A DNA stretch of 64,000 nucleotides from Dryococelus australis. Taxonomy: Eukaryota; Arthropoda; Insecta; Phasmatodea; Phasmatidae. The DNA is taken from the NCBI GenBank assembly GCA_029891345.1, contig CM056997.1, positions 220,286,172 through 220,350,171 of the forward strand, given 5' to 3'. Made by a program: the position numbers and the translations under genes. The notes beneath the pieces are model-generated. The model made no database searches. It saw only the letters and a program-made list of their open reading frames with translations, and was not told the origin of the DNA. Positions 1-9,369 of this stretch are shown piece by piece (position 1 is the stretch's first letter; each line of letters starts with the position of its first letter).

Positions 1-552
1 AAGCTCATGCTGCTAGAAGTCTTGAATCCCTGGAGCACCATTGAGAAAACAGCCTAATCTCTGTGATGACTATGTGGCATTTATGCACGACTATTTGGTC
101 AGTGGCCATATGGAATTAGTTGATTCTCTCTCTTCTGGTTGTAATGATGTATACTAGCTTTCTCATCATAGTGTCAGTAAACCTGATAGTACAACAACAA
201 AACTTTGTATTGTCTTCAATGGCTCAGTGAAAGCCAGCCGAGGTGTTAGTCTCAATAATATGCATCTTCCAACCCCTAAGCTACAGTCATAATACAACTT
301 CTACTGTGCTTTTACTGTCATCCAGCAGATGTACCAGTCAATTGCAGTTACCAATGTCACCAAGATTAACTGCGCATTGTTTGGAGGTGGTCACCTAAGG
401 ATCCTGTTGAAGAATACAGATTAAAAACTGTAACTTACAGAGTGTCAGCATTTCCCAAATTAGCCATACACATACTGCATCAGCTTGCTGCTAATGGAGA
501 GAGCGCATTTCCAACTGCAACTTGTGCTTTAAAGACAGATGTCTTCTTCTGT
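1..552 (+). pseudogene. BEL/Pao reverse transcriptase fragment (older copy)
   Basis: Decayed polymerase segment of a BEL/Pao LTR retrotransposon, open at the left window edge. In shifting frames one can read the Pao signatures LCDDYVAFMHDYLVSGHME (about 59-115), TTKLCIVFNGSVKASRG (about 198-250) and, after frameshifts, HQLAANGESAFPTATCALK (about 478-535), which are the linker, fingers and palm-proximal blocks of Pao RT. Several stops (for example after NDVY near 155) and frame changes make it non-functional. The YVDD box is not reached: the homology ends near 550 in a T-run. The same blocks occur again at 4104-4800, so this belongs to a second Pao copy lying outside the main one. Its partner may be the extra integrase tail at 7300-7627. 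Recognised from family motifs only. Confidence 0.8.
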
Positions 553-900
553 ACCATTTTTTTTTTTCACTTGCTTCATTGTAGTAGTATTTCTACACAA
601 GTTTCAAGGCATTTTTTTATTGAAACTGAAACTACAGGAAACAAAATTACAGCACACCAACGAGCGTAAACAGGTGCTCCACTTGTTACTGTGGAAATTG
701 TGCGCGAGGTAAACGTGCTTGGTGTACAACTAGAGGCAATTGATAGTACAGTAAATTCAACATGTGACACTTACTGCAGTCGGATCCACTTCCTGATGAC
801 TTTGATGAAATTATTTTGACCTCTAAACATAACGAGTTATTTAGTTTACTGTCGGACACTCGTGGTATCGTGGCTTCGTTTTTGAGTACGCATGTCTTCA
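553..900 (+). other. Junction between two Pao copies, degenerate
   Basis: This stretch begins with a T-run at about 559-568 and runs to the first recognisable gag residues of the main Pao copy. It should contain the 5' LTR, primer binding site and gag start of that copy, but I cannot identify a terminal repeat pair or a convincing primer binding site. Short frames such as LPDDFDEIILTSKHNEL (about 793-840) may be decayed gag N-terminus. Nothing else is recognisable. Confidence 0.35.
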
Positions 901-1003
901 GCTCCACCTGTTGGAAGTCCATCTGCAAATGCAAGGCTTCCCAAGATCACAGTGCCTACTTTTTCTGGTCAGTTGGAAGACTGGCCTATATTTTTGCAGT
1001 TCA

Positions 1004-1381
1004 GGGTTGCCACATTGTTCCCACTGGAAAATTCCTGGACATTTCCCTGATTTCCAGAGAAAAAGAATCTTTTTCCCCAGACCTTTTTATAACTTTTTTT
1101 AAACCAAAATACTTCTCTGATATTACAAAATTGCTCACCACATAGACAGCAAAGAAAAATGACCAAGCATATAGTTCACAATCATTAAAAACATTTTCTA
1201 TGATTCTGGCAGCAGCACATGATTAATGACAGAACTGCCAAATATAGCATGCAGATCACAGAATTCCCTGACATTTACCTAACTTGTTTGAAATTCCCTG
1301 ACATTTCCCTGATTTCCCATACAGTTTTCAAATTCCCTGACATTTCCCTGTTTTCCAGGTTTTCCAAACCTGTGGCAACCC
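1004..1381. mobile_element. 378-bp MITE-like element in Pao gag
   Basis: A short nonautonomous DNA element delimited by inverted ends GGGTTGCCACA (1004) and TGTGGCAACCC (ending 1381). TTCA flanks it on both sides (1000-1003 and 1382-1385), which looks like a 4-bp target duplication. Near both ends lie repeated CCCTGACATTTCCCTGATTT-like words (about 1038, 1265, 1295, 1335), forming longer subterminal inverted similarity. It interrupts recognisable Pao gag (FSGQLEDW before, LYHTSIHNN after), so its limits are supported by the host sequence as well. It has no coding capacity. A hAT-related origin is possible from the style of the ends, but hAT elements usually make 8-bp duplications, so the superfamily is left open. 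Confidence 0.75.
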
Positions 1382-1818
1382 TTCAATTGTATCACACCTC
1401 CATTCACAACAATCGTCGTATGGTTGATGTTGAAAAGTTTCGATATTTAAGGAATTGTCTCATAGGAGAAGCTTTACAATTGGTAAAAAAATCTCCCAAT
1501 TTCTTCTGAGAACTATCCTGTGGCATGGGAACTTCTTACATCTCAGTACCAAAATCTGAGAAAGTTGACAACAGGATCCTTGATTTGCATTCTGTCAACA
1601 ACACAAATCACAAATCCATCAGGCATTTTGTCAGCACATTCATTGAAAATGAGGAAAATCCTGTTCTTGTCACAGTCTTGATGAGAAAGTTGGAAGTGGA
1701 ACTGCGCAATCAGTTTGAAAGCTACTGTGCAGGGCCGACTAATGATATGCCTAAGGTTTCAGAACTTGTAAAGTTTCTGCTTGCAAGGGCATCTACTATG
1801 GACTGTGCCATTGCTATA

Positions 1819-2996
1819 CGGGTTAGCCCAAAAGTGCCGCATCATAGGCGTTTGCTCTGCAGTTCTCCTCTTCTTGTTGCAGGTCAACCATGCTGACTAT
1901 TGACGAGCGTGTCGAGATTATCCTGCTATGTGGGAGAGAGAGATACTCCCAGAGAGACGTTGCAGCAGACTTCAATCAGAGGCACCCTGAATGACAGCCA
2001 GTGTCGCAAAGCACTGTGAGCAGTCTGCTTGAAAAATTCAACATCACAGGAAGTGTGGCAGATGCACCCAGATCTGGACAGCCTAGCACATCAATAGAGG
2101 TGGAGGAAACAGTTCTGGCAAAGGTGGTGACAAGTCCAAAGAAATCAACTCACCAAACCAGCTTGGAATTGGGCGTTCCACGGACAACTCTTCAGCGAAT
2201 CCTGAAAAAGCACAAGTTCCACCCCTACAAGTTGCATGTGATGCACCACATGACAGAAGATGATCCTGACCGTCGTGTTGAAAGGTGCAGTTGGTTTCTG
2301 GAATGCCTGGAAGAGGACGAAGACTTTTTATCGAAAGTTATATTCTCAGATGAAGCAAACTTTTATGTAAACAGCGAGGTAAACAGACAAAATTTGCGCT
2401 ACTGGTCCAACATAAATCCACATTGGTTAATCGACAACAAAAAACAAGGAGCTGCTTACATCATAGTTTGGTGTGGTTTGTGGAAAGACCAAATCTTCGA
2501 CCCTTACTTTTTTGAAGGAACAGTCAACAGCGAAAATTCCCTGGACATGTTGGGAAATTTATTGATGCCCGATTTGCATATAATTGGTTCACAACCTCAA
2601 TGGTTTATGCAGGACAGTGCACCTCCTCATTACGGCACTCAGGTACGTCATTGGCTAGACGAAAACTTACCACAATGGATTGGCCGAAGGGGGACTATGG
2701 AATGGGTTCCCCGATCTCCAGATTTAAACCCAATGGATTTTGCAGTATGGAGATATCTGAAATTGAAAGTTTACAGTGTGAAGATCAGAGACACAAGCAA
2801 CTTGTGTGAGCGAATTGCTGCAGAGTGCTGTGCTATAAGGCCTTTCGTGATAAAAAACATTCTGCGGAACATGAGTGATCGCCAGAAGTTGTTTTTTGAT
2901 GTTTCAGGCAATCATATTAAACACATTTTATAATATATTTGGAACAGGTTTCATGTAAGTTGTTCTTCCTATGATGCGGGACTTTTAGGCCATCCT
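1819..2996 (+). mobile_element. Mariner-like (IS630/Tc1/mariner) element
   Basis: Complete-looking DNA transposon of about 1.18 kb, inserted in Pao gag. Its inverted termini share AAAAGT(G/C)CCGCATCATAGG (5' 1829-1848; 3' complement 2969-2986) and both outer edges abut TA dinucleotides (1817-1818 and 2997-2998), the normal target of this superfamily. One long frame fills the interior. The good preservation of ends and coding region, compared with the heavily decayed Pao host, says it arrived much later. Confidence 0.85.
1890..2933 (+). pseudogene. Mariner-like transposase, wide D-D spacing, one internal stop
   Basis: DDE/D transposase of about 347 codons that would cut and reinsert the flanking element. 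The ATG at 1890 opens with LTIDERVEIILLCGRERYSQ, an N-terminal helix-turn-helix DNA-binding domain, followed by a second helix-turn-helix region (QSTVSSLLEKFNITGSVAD, about residues 38-56) and a GRPR-like linker. Catalytic aspartates lie in FSDEANFYVN, MQDSAPPHYG and RSPDLNPMDFAVW. By my count 40 residues separate the second D from the D of PMDF, wider than the 34 of classical mariner or Tc1 and near the spacing reported for rosa-like DD41D elements. The frame is otherwise open but has one TGA at 1992-1994 after codon 34. Without it the protein would look complete, so it is either very recently dead or translated only from an internal start near 2001. Confidence 0.88.
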
Positions 2997-3449
2997 TAAT
3001 GAGTCAAAACAAGTACCAGTCAAATATCCCAGAAGGCAAATTTTCAAAAAATAATTAATGTAACACAACCACCCAAATCAGAATTTGTAGCTAATTCTGA
3101 GTCCAAACAGTTAAAGCCCTGTATTGTTTATCAGCACACCACTCATTCTGTGTATAAATTTTCTGAATTTGTTAATGCCTCACCATCACAAAGACATTCA
3201 ATAGCTCGTAGTAAGAAACTCTGCTTCAACTGCCTGGGAACAGCCCATACTGTAGTGTCATGTTCCTCAGCTCATACATATTTTCAATGCAAACAGAGGC
3301 ATCATACTCTACTTCATGTTGATGGTCATTCTAGGCCTAATGCAGTAACTCATGTTGAAAATGATACAAGTGCTGATGTTGAGACTGAACAATTTGTGGG
3401 TGTCTTTTCAGCTCGTAGTCGTACTTCAATGTTGTTACTGCCCTGGTAA

Positions 3450-4052
3450 CTGTGTAAGATGCTGACAGTAAACAGCACGTAGTTCGATGCTTACTGGACA
3501 GTGCGGCTCAGGCATCCTTCATGACAGAAGCTGCTGCAAAAGTTCTGTCTTTATCTGTTCATGTTCAAAAGGTCAAGGAAAGGGTCTGTGGTCTCATGCA
3601 TGATACAGTCAACTTGAAGGGAGCTGTCAGTTACAACTGTTGTATCTCAATGTCCATCAATCACTCTCTCTCTTTTCGTAGTCTCTAAAATCACCAGCAA
3701 TATACCACGAGCCATTGTGGATCCATGTGTTAGTAACCAATTGGGGTCTCTTCCATTAGCTGATCCTCAGTTTGACAAATCTGGTCCCGTAGACATGTTG
3801 CTGGGTGCTGACATCTATGTGCAAGTTTGTATGAGTGGGCAACTTGAACTAGGTCAGCACATGCCTGTTGTGCTGGAGTCTAAATTTAGTTGGATGCTCC
3901 TGGGAGAATACCCTGAACTGAATGCCAACTCTGATCCAGAGCTGATTTCCATGTTTGTGGGGACTGAGGACTCGCAAGACTCAATTCTCAAACGGTTTTG
4001 GGAAACTGATGAACCCCCTTATGTAGGGAAACTGATGATCCCCCCCATGTAG
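3450..4052 (+). pseudogene. BEL/Pao protease region
   Basis: Aspartic protease segment (DUF1758 type) of the main Pao copy, which would release gag and pol products from the polyprotein. VRCLLDSAAQASFMTEAAAK (about 3481-3540) is the active-site region; the usual D-S/T-G-S/A is read here as DSAAQ. Further on, VSKITSNIPRAIV (about 3681-3719) and ADPQFDKSGPVDMLLGADIY (about 3759-3820) match the conserved second half of Pao protease. The frame is broken at least once near 3690. It lies directly after gag and before RT, as expected in this family. Confidence 0.8.
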
Positions 4053-4059
4053 TAGCAAA

Positions 4060-4945
4060 ACTACCGGATGCTGAATTCTTTGAGATGCACTTCATGAGAT
4101 GAATTGGGTAGATACAAGGTTAGCCTCCCATTCAAACCTGAGGGACAGCGTATCAGAAATTCATATGTAAATGTTGAAAACAGATTTTATGCTCTGGAGC
4201 GCAAACTTGCATCTCAACCTAACATGAAAACTATGTACAAGGACTTCACGGCTGATTATGCTACTTCAGGTCGTATGGAACCCTATGCTCGATCCACCCA
4301 ACAGATAGAAAGTCGAGAAATCTCTGAATGTTTTATCCCTCACCATGGTATGGACAAAATGGCTAGTTCAACCACCAAATTGAGGGTGGTTTTTAATGGT
4401 AGTGCCAAGACCTAAAATGATGTATCCCTCAATGATACTCTTCTCTCTGGGCCCAAGCTTGAAAATGAGATATGCGATGTCTTCTTGTGGTTCAGATTTT
4501 ATAGTGTTGTTTCCTCATGCAACATAAAGAAAATGTATCTGCAGATTCTAATTCCTGAGGATGATCAACCATATCAACTTATTCTGTGGTGTGAAGACCC
4601 CTCTTACCCACTTCCAGTGTTCTAACTCAATACTGTAACCTATGGACTCTCACCATCTCCATTTCTGGCGATTCATACCTTACACCAGTTGGCTATTGAT
4701 GAGGGTCTCCATTATCCCTTGGCACAAAGTGCTTTTCAGAAAAACTTTTTTGTAGATGACATTGTAACTGATGCATCATCGGTGGAGGAAGCATTTGTGC
4801 TAAAAATCAGTTTATTGAACTCTTATGAAGGGGTGGATTTGAACTTAGGAAATGGTCAAGTAACCAACCTCAGTTGTTGGATCACATATCTCTACCCCAT
4901 CATGAGAATCCCAAAGTGCTTGACTTCTCATCTGAGCCTGTAGTG
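4060..4945 (+). pseudogene. BEL/Pao reverse transcriptase
   Basis: RT of the main Pao copy. Readable blocks in order: LGRYKVSLPFKPE (about 4106), a linker ending in SGRMEP, CFIPHHGMDKMASSTTKLR (about 4329-4385), VVFNGSAKT (4386-4412), VSLNDTLLSGPKLENE (about 4423-4470), TVTYGLSPSPFLAIHTLHQL (about 4633-4692) and the catalytic FFVDDIVTDASSVEEAF (about 4747-4797). The aspartates of the YVDD-like box (FVDD) are intact, but stop codons and frame changes (for example after GSAKT at 4413 and in PVF* at 4624) rule out function. The same region of an older copy lies at 1-552, and comparison of the two shows the same family. Confidence 0.88.
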
Positions 4946-5735
4946 AATATTCTGGGTCTTCAATGGAGTCCAGAGATTGATGTTTTCTATGACCATTTAA
5001 ATATCCACTATGGTGTCAGAACCAAACATTTTGTTTTATAACAGATAGCTCGCATTTATGATCCCATGGGCTGGTTGTCTCCAGTGGTAGTATAGGCAAA
5101 AATTTTTCTACAGTGGTTGTGGACCCAATGAGTGGGTTGGGACAACCCCTTACCGTCACCAACACGAGAGAAGTGGAATCCGTATATTGAGGGACTTGTC
5201 CACCTTGAAACCCTTAATTTGCCATGTTTTGGATGTCCTAATGCAACTTGTGTAGAGCTACATGGCTTTGCAGATGCATCTGAATGAGCCTAAGCAGCTG
5301 TCATGAATCCAATAAGTAGTGATGCTCATGGAAATGTGAACATGCATCTCATACTGGCCAAATTTCAAGTAGCTACACTAAAACAACAAGTTTCACATCG
5401 ATTTGAGCTATATTGTACTCATTTCCTGGCAAAATTGATGCACTATTGTCATGCCTTTCTCACCCAACATTTAACAATCACTACCAGTCATGCACAGACT
5501 GACTCTAATGTAGCTCTCACCTGGATCAAGACTCAAACCTACCTGTTAAAAACCTTTGTTGCAAATGAGTTGCTAAAATCCAGGAATGGGTTCCAGCTCA
5601 TTGTTGGAAACATGTTGTTTCTAGAGACAACCCTGCAGATTGTGCTTTTGTGGTCTGCTTCCTCATGAACTAAGTTGTCATACCCTCTGGTGGCATTACC
5701 CTCTATGGTTAATGGACCCACCTGGCCAGTAGTCA
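4946..5735 (+). pseudogene. BEL/Pao RNase H / connection region
   Basis: Continuation of pol after RT. ARIYDPMGWLSPVVV (about 5050-5093) is the Pao signature between RT and RNase H, and ELHGFADASE (about 5258-5287) is the RNase H core with the catalytic-type D in FADAS. Downstream, LTITTSHAQTDSNVALTWIK (about 5471-5530) corresponds to the D-S-x-I/V-x-L-x-W-I motif. RNase H would degrade RNA from the RNA:DNA hybrid during reverse transcription. Multiple stops (for example at 5092 and 5288) show decay. Confidence 0.78.
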
Positions 5736-5744
5736 CTGTCCCTA

Positions 5745-7260
5745 GTGAATGAGACCTCAGATATCACAGAATTAAAGTCATCCCAGCTGGTTCTTGTGAG
5801 CACATGTGATCCTTCTGAAGAGCTTCCACTGTTACAGAAATCCTCGTCTTGGTCAAAACTTGTTCTAGTCATGGCCTATGTTATGTGCTTTGTGAAACAC
5901 TGCCAGAGGCAACGTCCTGGCACCAAAACCCTATCATCTGTTGAATTAACGCAAGCAACTTCCATAGTGTGTAGTAGATGTATCCAAAGGTCATGTTTCG
6001 AATATGACAAACAATTCCAAAGGGGAAAACCTTGTTCCATGTGATTGCCGTGTTTGACACCATTTTTGGATCAGCAGGGTGTGCTCAGCGCAGGCGGGAA
6101 TTTCTCAAATGCCAATGTTGAGTTGCCAAAAGACCATAATGCTGTTGAAGCTTCGGTAGACTATCATTACTTAAAGTAACTACATGCTCCCCCACAACTA
6201 CTGCCTTCTCTTGTGTCTCAACAATTTTGGATTTTGTCAGCTCGATCCTTGATCCGGTCTAGGGTGTTCAAGTGTGCACGTTGCTTCTGGTGCCCCTCTA
6301 TCAACAGTCCTCCACTAATGGCTGATTTACCCACTGAACAAGTCACACCTGTTAAGAGCTTTTGTGCGAACTGGAGTAGACTATGCTGGACCGATCTCCA
6401 TCAGAGTTAATAAGCTGTGTCGTCGTGCTAGCCAGAAGGCATACCTCTATTTTCGTATGTTTTGCCACAAAAGCTATCCACATCAAAGTTGTAACCAATC
6501 TGACGGCATACAGCTGCGTTGTTGCTCTTACTCGATTTGTGTCAAGACGACGTTTATGTACTAGTCTGTATTCCGATTGTGGCACCAACTTTGTTGGTGC
6601 TTCAAGGCAACTTCCAGTCTTTTAAACAGTTGCTCAAATTCCCGCTCCTGGAAAATTTTTATTTGACTCATGAAATAAGTTTTCATTTCATGCCTCCTGC
6701 AGATTCTCATAAGAGAGGATTGTGGGAAACTGCAGTTAAATCAGACAATTACCATCTCAGGCATACAATCAGCAATCAAGTTCTGACACTTGGGGAACTG
6801 ATGACACTCACCACTCGAGTTGAGGCTGTCCTAAATTCACGACCCCTAACGCCCGTCTCTTCTGATCCATGTGACATGGTAGCACTCACATCCAGGCATT
6901 TCCTCATCGGTAGGCCTCTTGTTGCTGTACCTCAAAAAGGTTAATGATGGCAATATATGTTTGTCCAAAAGATGGAAAATGATATGCACACTAGCCAACC
7001 AGCTCTGGATATGCTGGTATAAGGAATACTTGCAGCAACTACAACCCCAGGGGAAATGGCAAATCCAGCAACCAGGACTAGCTGTGGGAGAGCTATTTCT
7101 GGTTGGAAAAGAGCGTGCTCCACCCCTGGGCTGGTGTTTAGCGAGGGTCATCAAGCTCTACCCTGGAAAGGATGGCGTTACTCGAGTGGTAGATTTACGC
7201 ATGCAGAAAGGACATCTGTGCAGACCTGTACATAAGCTGTACCGTCTGCTAGTTCAGTAG
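5745..7260 (+). pseudogene. BEL/Pao integrase, decayed but long
   Basis: Integrase of the main Pao copy, which would insert element DNA into the host genome. The core is spread over three frames: GVDYAGPISIR (about 6370-6400, first catalytic-type D), YSDCGTNFVGASRQL (about 6571-6615, second D) and ADSHKRGLWETAVKS (about 6700-6745, region before the catalytic E). HFLIGRPLVAVPQ (about 6898-6940) and the C-terminal LARVIKLYPGKDGVTRVVDL (about 7138-7197) with RPVHKLYRLL complete the Pao-type tail; the last stop is at 7258-7260. Numerous frameshifts mean it is a pseudogene. The tail is repeated at 7380-7550. Confidence 0.85.
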
Positions 7261-7299
7261 TGCTTCATTACCAGTTGTGACTTACTGTACATAGTGAAT

Positions 7300-7627
7300 G
7301 TGTATTGTGACTAAATTTTTGGAAACCACAGAGGAGCTAGTGGACAAAGAAGAGTTGTCTTGCTAAGACTGGTGAGTTAGTGCTGATCAAGGGCGATAAC
7401 ACTTCTCCTCTCACATGGCATTTGGCCCGCATCACTAATCTTCATCCAGGAACAGATAGCATACCTAGAGTGACCACTGTGTGGCCCACCACTGGAATGC
7501 AGCAACGTCCGTTGGTCAACCTGTGTCCTTTACCCATTGCTGAAGAAAACTCTCCAGTTACTAAGCCTTCTAACCTGCAGCTCTGGGTCTGTCAAGTGTG
7601 GAGAAAGTCCCTAACCTTATGTAGTTA
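7300..7627 (+). pseudogene. Second, duplicate Pao integrase C-terminus
   Basis: Immediately after the end of the main integrase another integrase tail is read: GELVLIKGDNTSPLTWHLAR (about 7371-7430) followed by ITNLHPGTDSIPRVTTV and RPLVNLCPLP. It matches the C-terminus at 7090-7250 in layout but is clearly diverged from it, so it is a different Pao copy, probably the one whose RT lies at 1-552. The simplest reading is that the main copy was inserted into, or lies next to, this older relative. Confidence 0.75.
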
Positions 7628-9369
7628 GCCCGTGCCAACAATCTTGAGCTACAGTGACTTGTACCATTCTTGTGCTAATATCAGACAGCCACAGCAAGAT
7701 GGCAGCCATGACCGGGTCGTGATGTAGTGCTGTCTCGTGTGATGTAAATAATTAAAGACGTAGAAACAACAACTTTGCTATACTTTTGTCTTTCGTTGAT
7801 TCTCCGGTTTGTAAATCAAATTGTACGTACAGTATATTTTACGCATTTTTGCTTTTCAAAATTTACAATTTGGTTCTAGTTGTCTGACAATGGCAATAAT
7901 TGGAGGTGTTGTAATATATTTATCTTTTCCTAGCAAGCTAAGGACATGTAGTTGGCTGTTGCAATCTTGTGCTATGTAGTGAAAATGAGATTGCAAATGC
8001 AGATTTGACAAGGGTCATGCTGGTGCTGCTGGGTTCCACAAACAACGTAGCGTGTTTAGCTACATTTAGCCATGACAACATGATGCCCTAATTGGGCAAC
8101 TTTTTGGTGGTGCAAGGCAGCTGGCTGTAGATACTTAGGGTGGACATGGCCATCACCTGTTAACAGACGTGTATGAACTCTCGTCAAGTCAAGATGTAGC
8201 GCACGAGAAGTGATTGTTACTTGCACCTTTTAATTTATATTTATACCGCTCAAGGTCAGTTGATCTGCCGTGCTCCTCCCACTAGCTGGTGTCAGTAGCC
8301 TATCACAGCCTTGCACTGTTGCCTAGTTTGCAGTGTTACAGTGGCCACAGCAAATCGAGCAAAATGTTTTTCAGATGTGATCATAAAATCATGAAAAATT
8401 TCATTAAAATTCATTCACTTCTTGCAAAGGGGCTCATTTATCTCAACAGGTACGTGAAAATCCTAAGTCCGTATCTTTAGCCGTTCGTGTTTTACGTTGT
8501 TACGGAATGTGCATGACAGTTGGCATGAATCCACAACTTTTTCTAAATAAAGTACATTATGCATTCTTCCCGTGAAAGAAAACCATATTTCATAGGTGTA
8601 AATAACTGCTTTTGGCTTGCTTTATAACCATACAATAACAAAGTCTTAACTTGTGCTTAGTCGATGCAAGATGATGCGACATGAACACATGCTGTCTCAC
8701 TTCACACACAGTGATGGTGTGATGTCTGCTTTAGCCTGTACCCCAGTGGCCAGTACCGCAATGGGCATTGAATGACCCTCAGTGTTTTTCATTTGCTTTC
8801 GTGTAAAGTATTCATTGAAATGATGACAGTAAACACTGTGCTACCATCAGAAGTGGTTCATAAACATGGTCAATCTATAATCTTAAAAGCGCATTCTTAT
8901 TTTTTTTACAAAATAATAAAAACAAGAGTTTAGCGAAAATATAAATTTTAAACACATTAACAGTTTGACAGCAAGAGCGTGTAATGCCGGTGAATACACA
9001 GCGTGACTAATATGCAATGAAGGAAAGAACAACATTTCACCTATGTTGAAAGCAGTATTTGTGTGTTACCCACGACATTAAAATTTGTCATATTCTGTAT
9101 ATACGATAGAGTTAAGAATGGTGACACAGCACCGTAAAAGCTAATGTACCAGCATGTGAGAGAAGTCTTGAGAAAGAAAGAAACTACAGTAAGTATATAG
9201 TTCTTCTTTTTAATATTAATGAAATTATATTAAATCAAAATAGTGTTAGTAGTGAAATCAGACACACCTGTTGTGTACTATAATCAACATTAGTGGAAGA
9301 CAGTTGAAAATCTCAAAATGTACGAGTGAAAAATGATCATCATAAAAAGGTTTCCTGTTATTCTTTACC
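7628..9369. other. No gene recognised; possible Pao LTR remnant at start
   Basis: About 1.7 kb without a recognisable gene. The first 250 bases follow the Pao integrase tail and should include its 3' untranslated region and LTR; the segment around 7650-7890 has LTR-like composition (ATTAAA at about 7753) but no matching partner was found. The rest is AT-rich unique-looking sequence. If the acyltransferase gene assignment below is right, this is intronic. Confidence 0.4.

Larger units (their letters stand above)
905..3449 (+). pseudogene. BEL/Pao gag, split by two DNA transposons
   Basis: Gag-like protein of the main Pao copy, in three pieces. Piece 1 (about 905-1003) reads ARLPKITVPTFSGQLEDW, the classic start of the Pao gag domain (DUF1759). 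Piece 2 (1386-1818) continues with LYHTSIHNNRRMVDVEKFRY and later AWELL-type and LVKFLLARASTMD blocks. Piece 3 (about 3000-3449) holds the zinc-knuckle region KLCFNCLGTAHTVVSCSSAH followed by QCKQRHHTLLH, a characteristic Pao arrangement of cysteines and histidines that binds element RNA. A MITE at 1004-1381 and a mariner-like element at 1819-2996 interrupt it. Frames change between the pieces and a stop follows KSPNFF near 1507, so it is dead. The Pao assignment is solid; exact ends are approximate. Confidence 0.85.
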
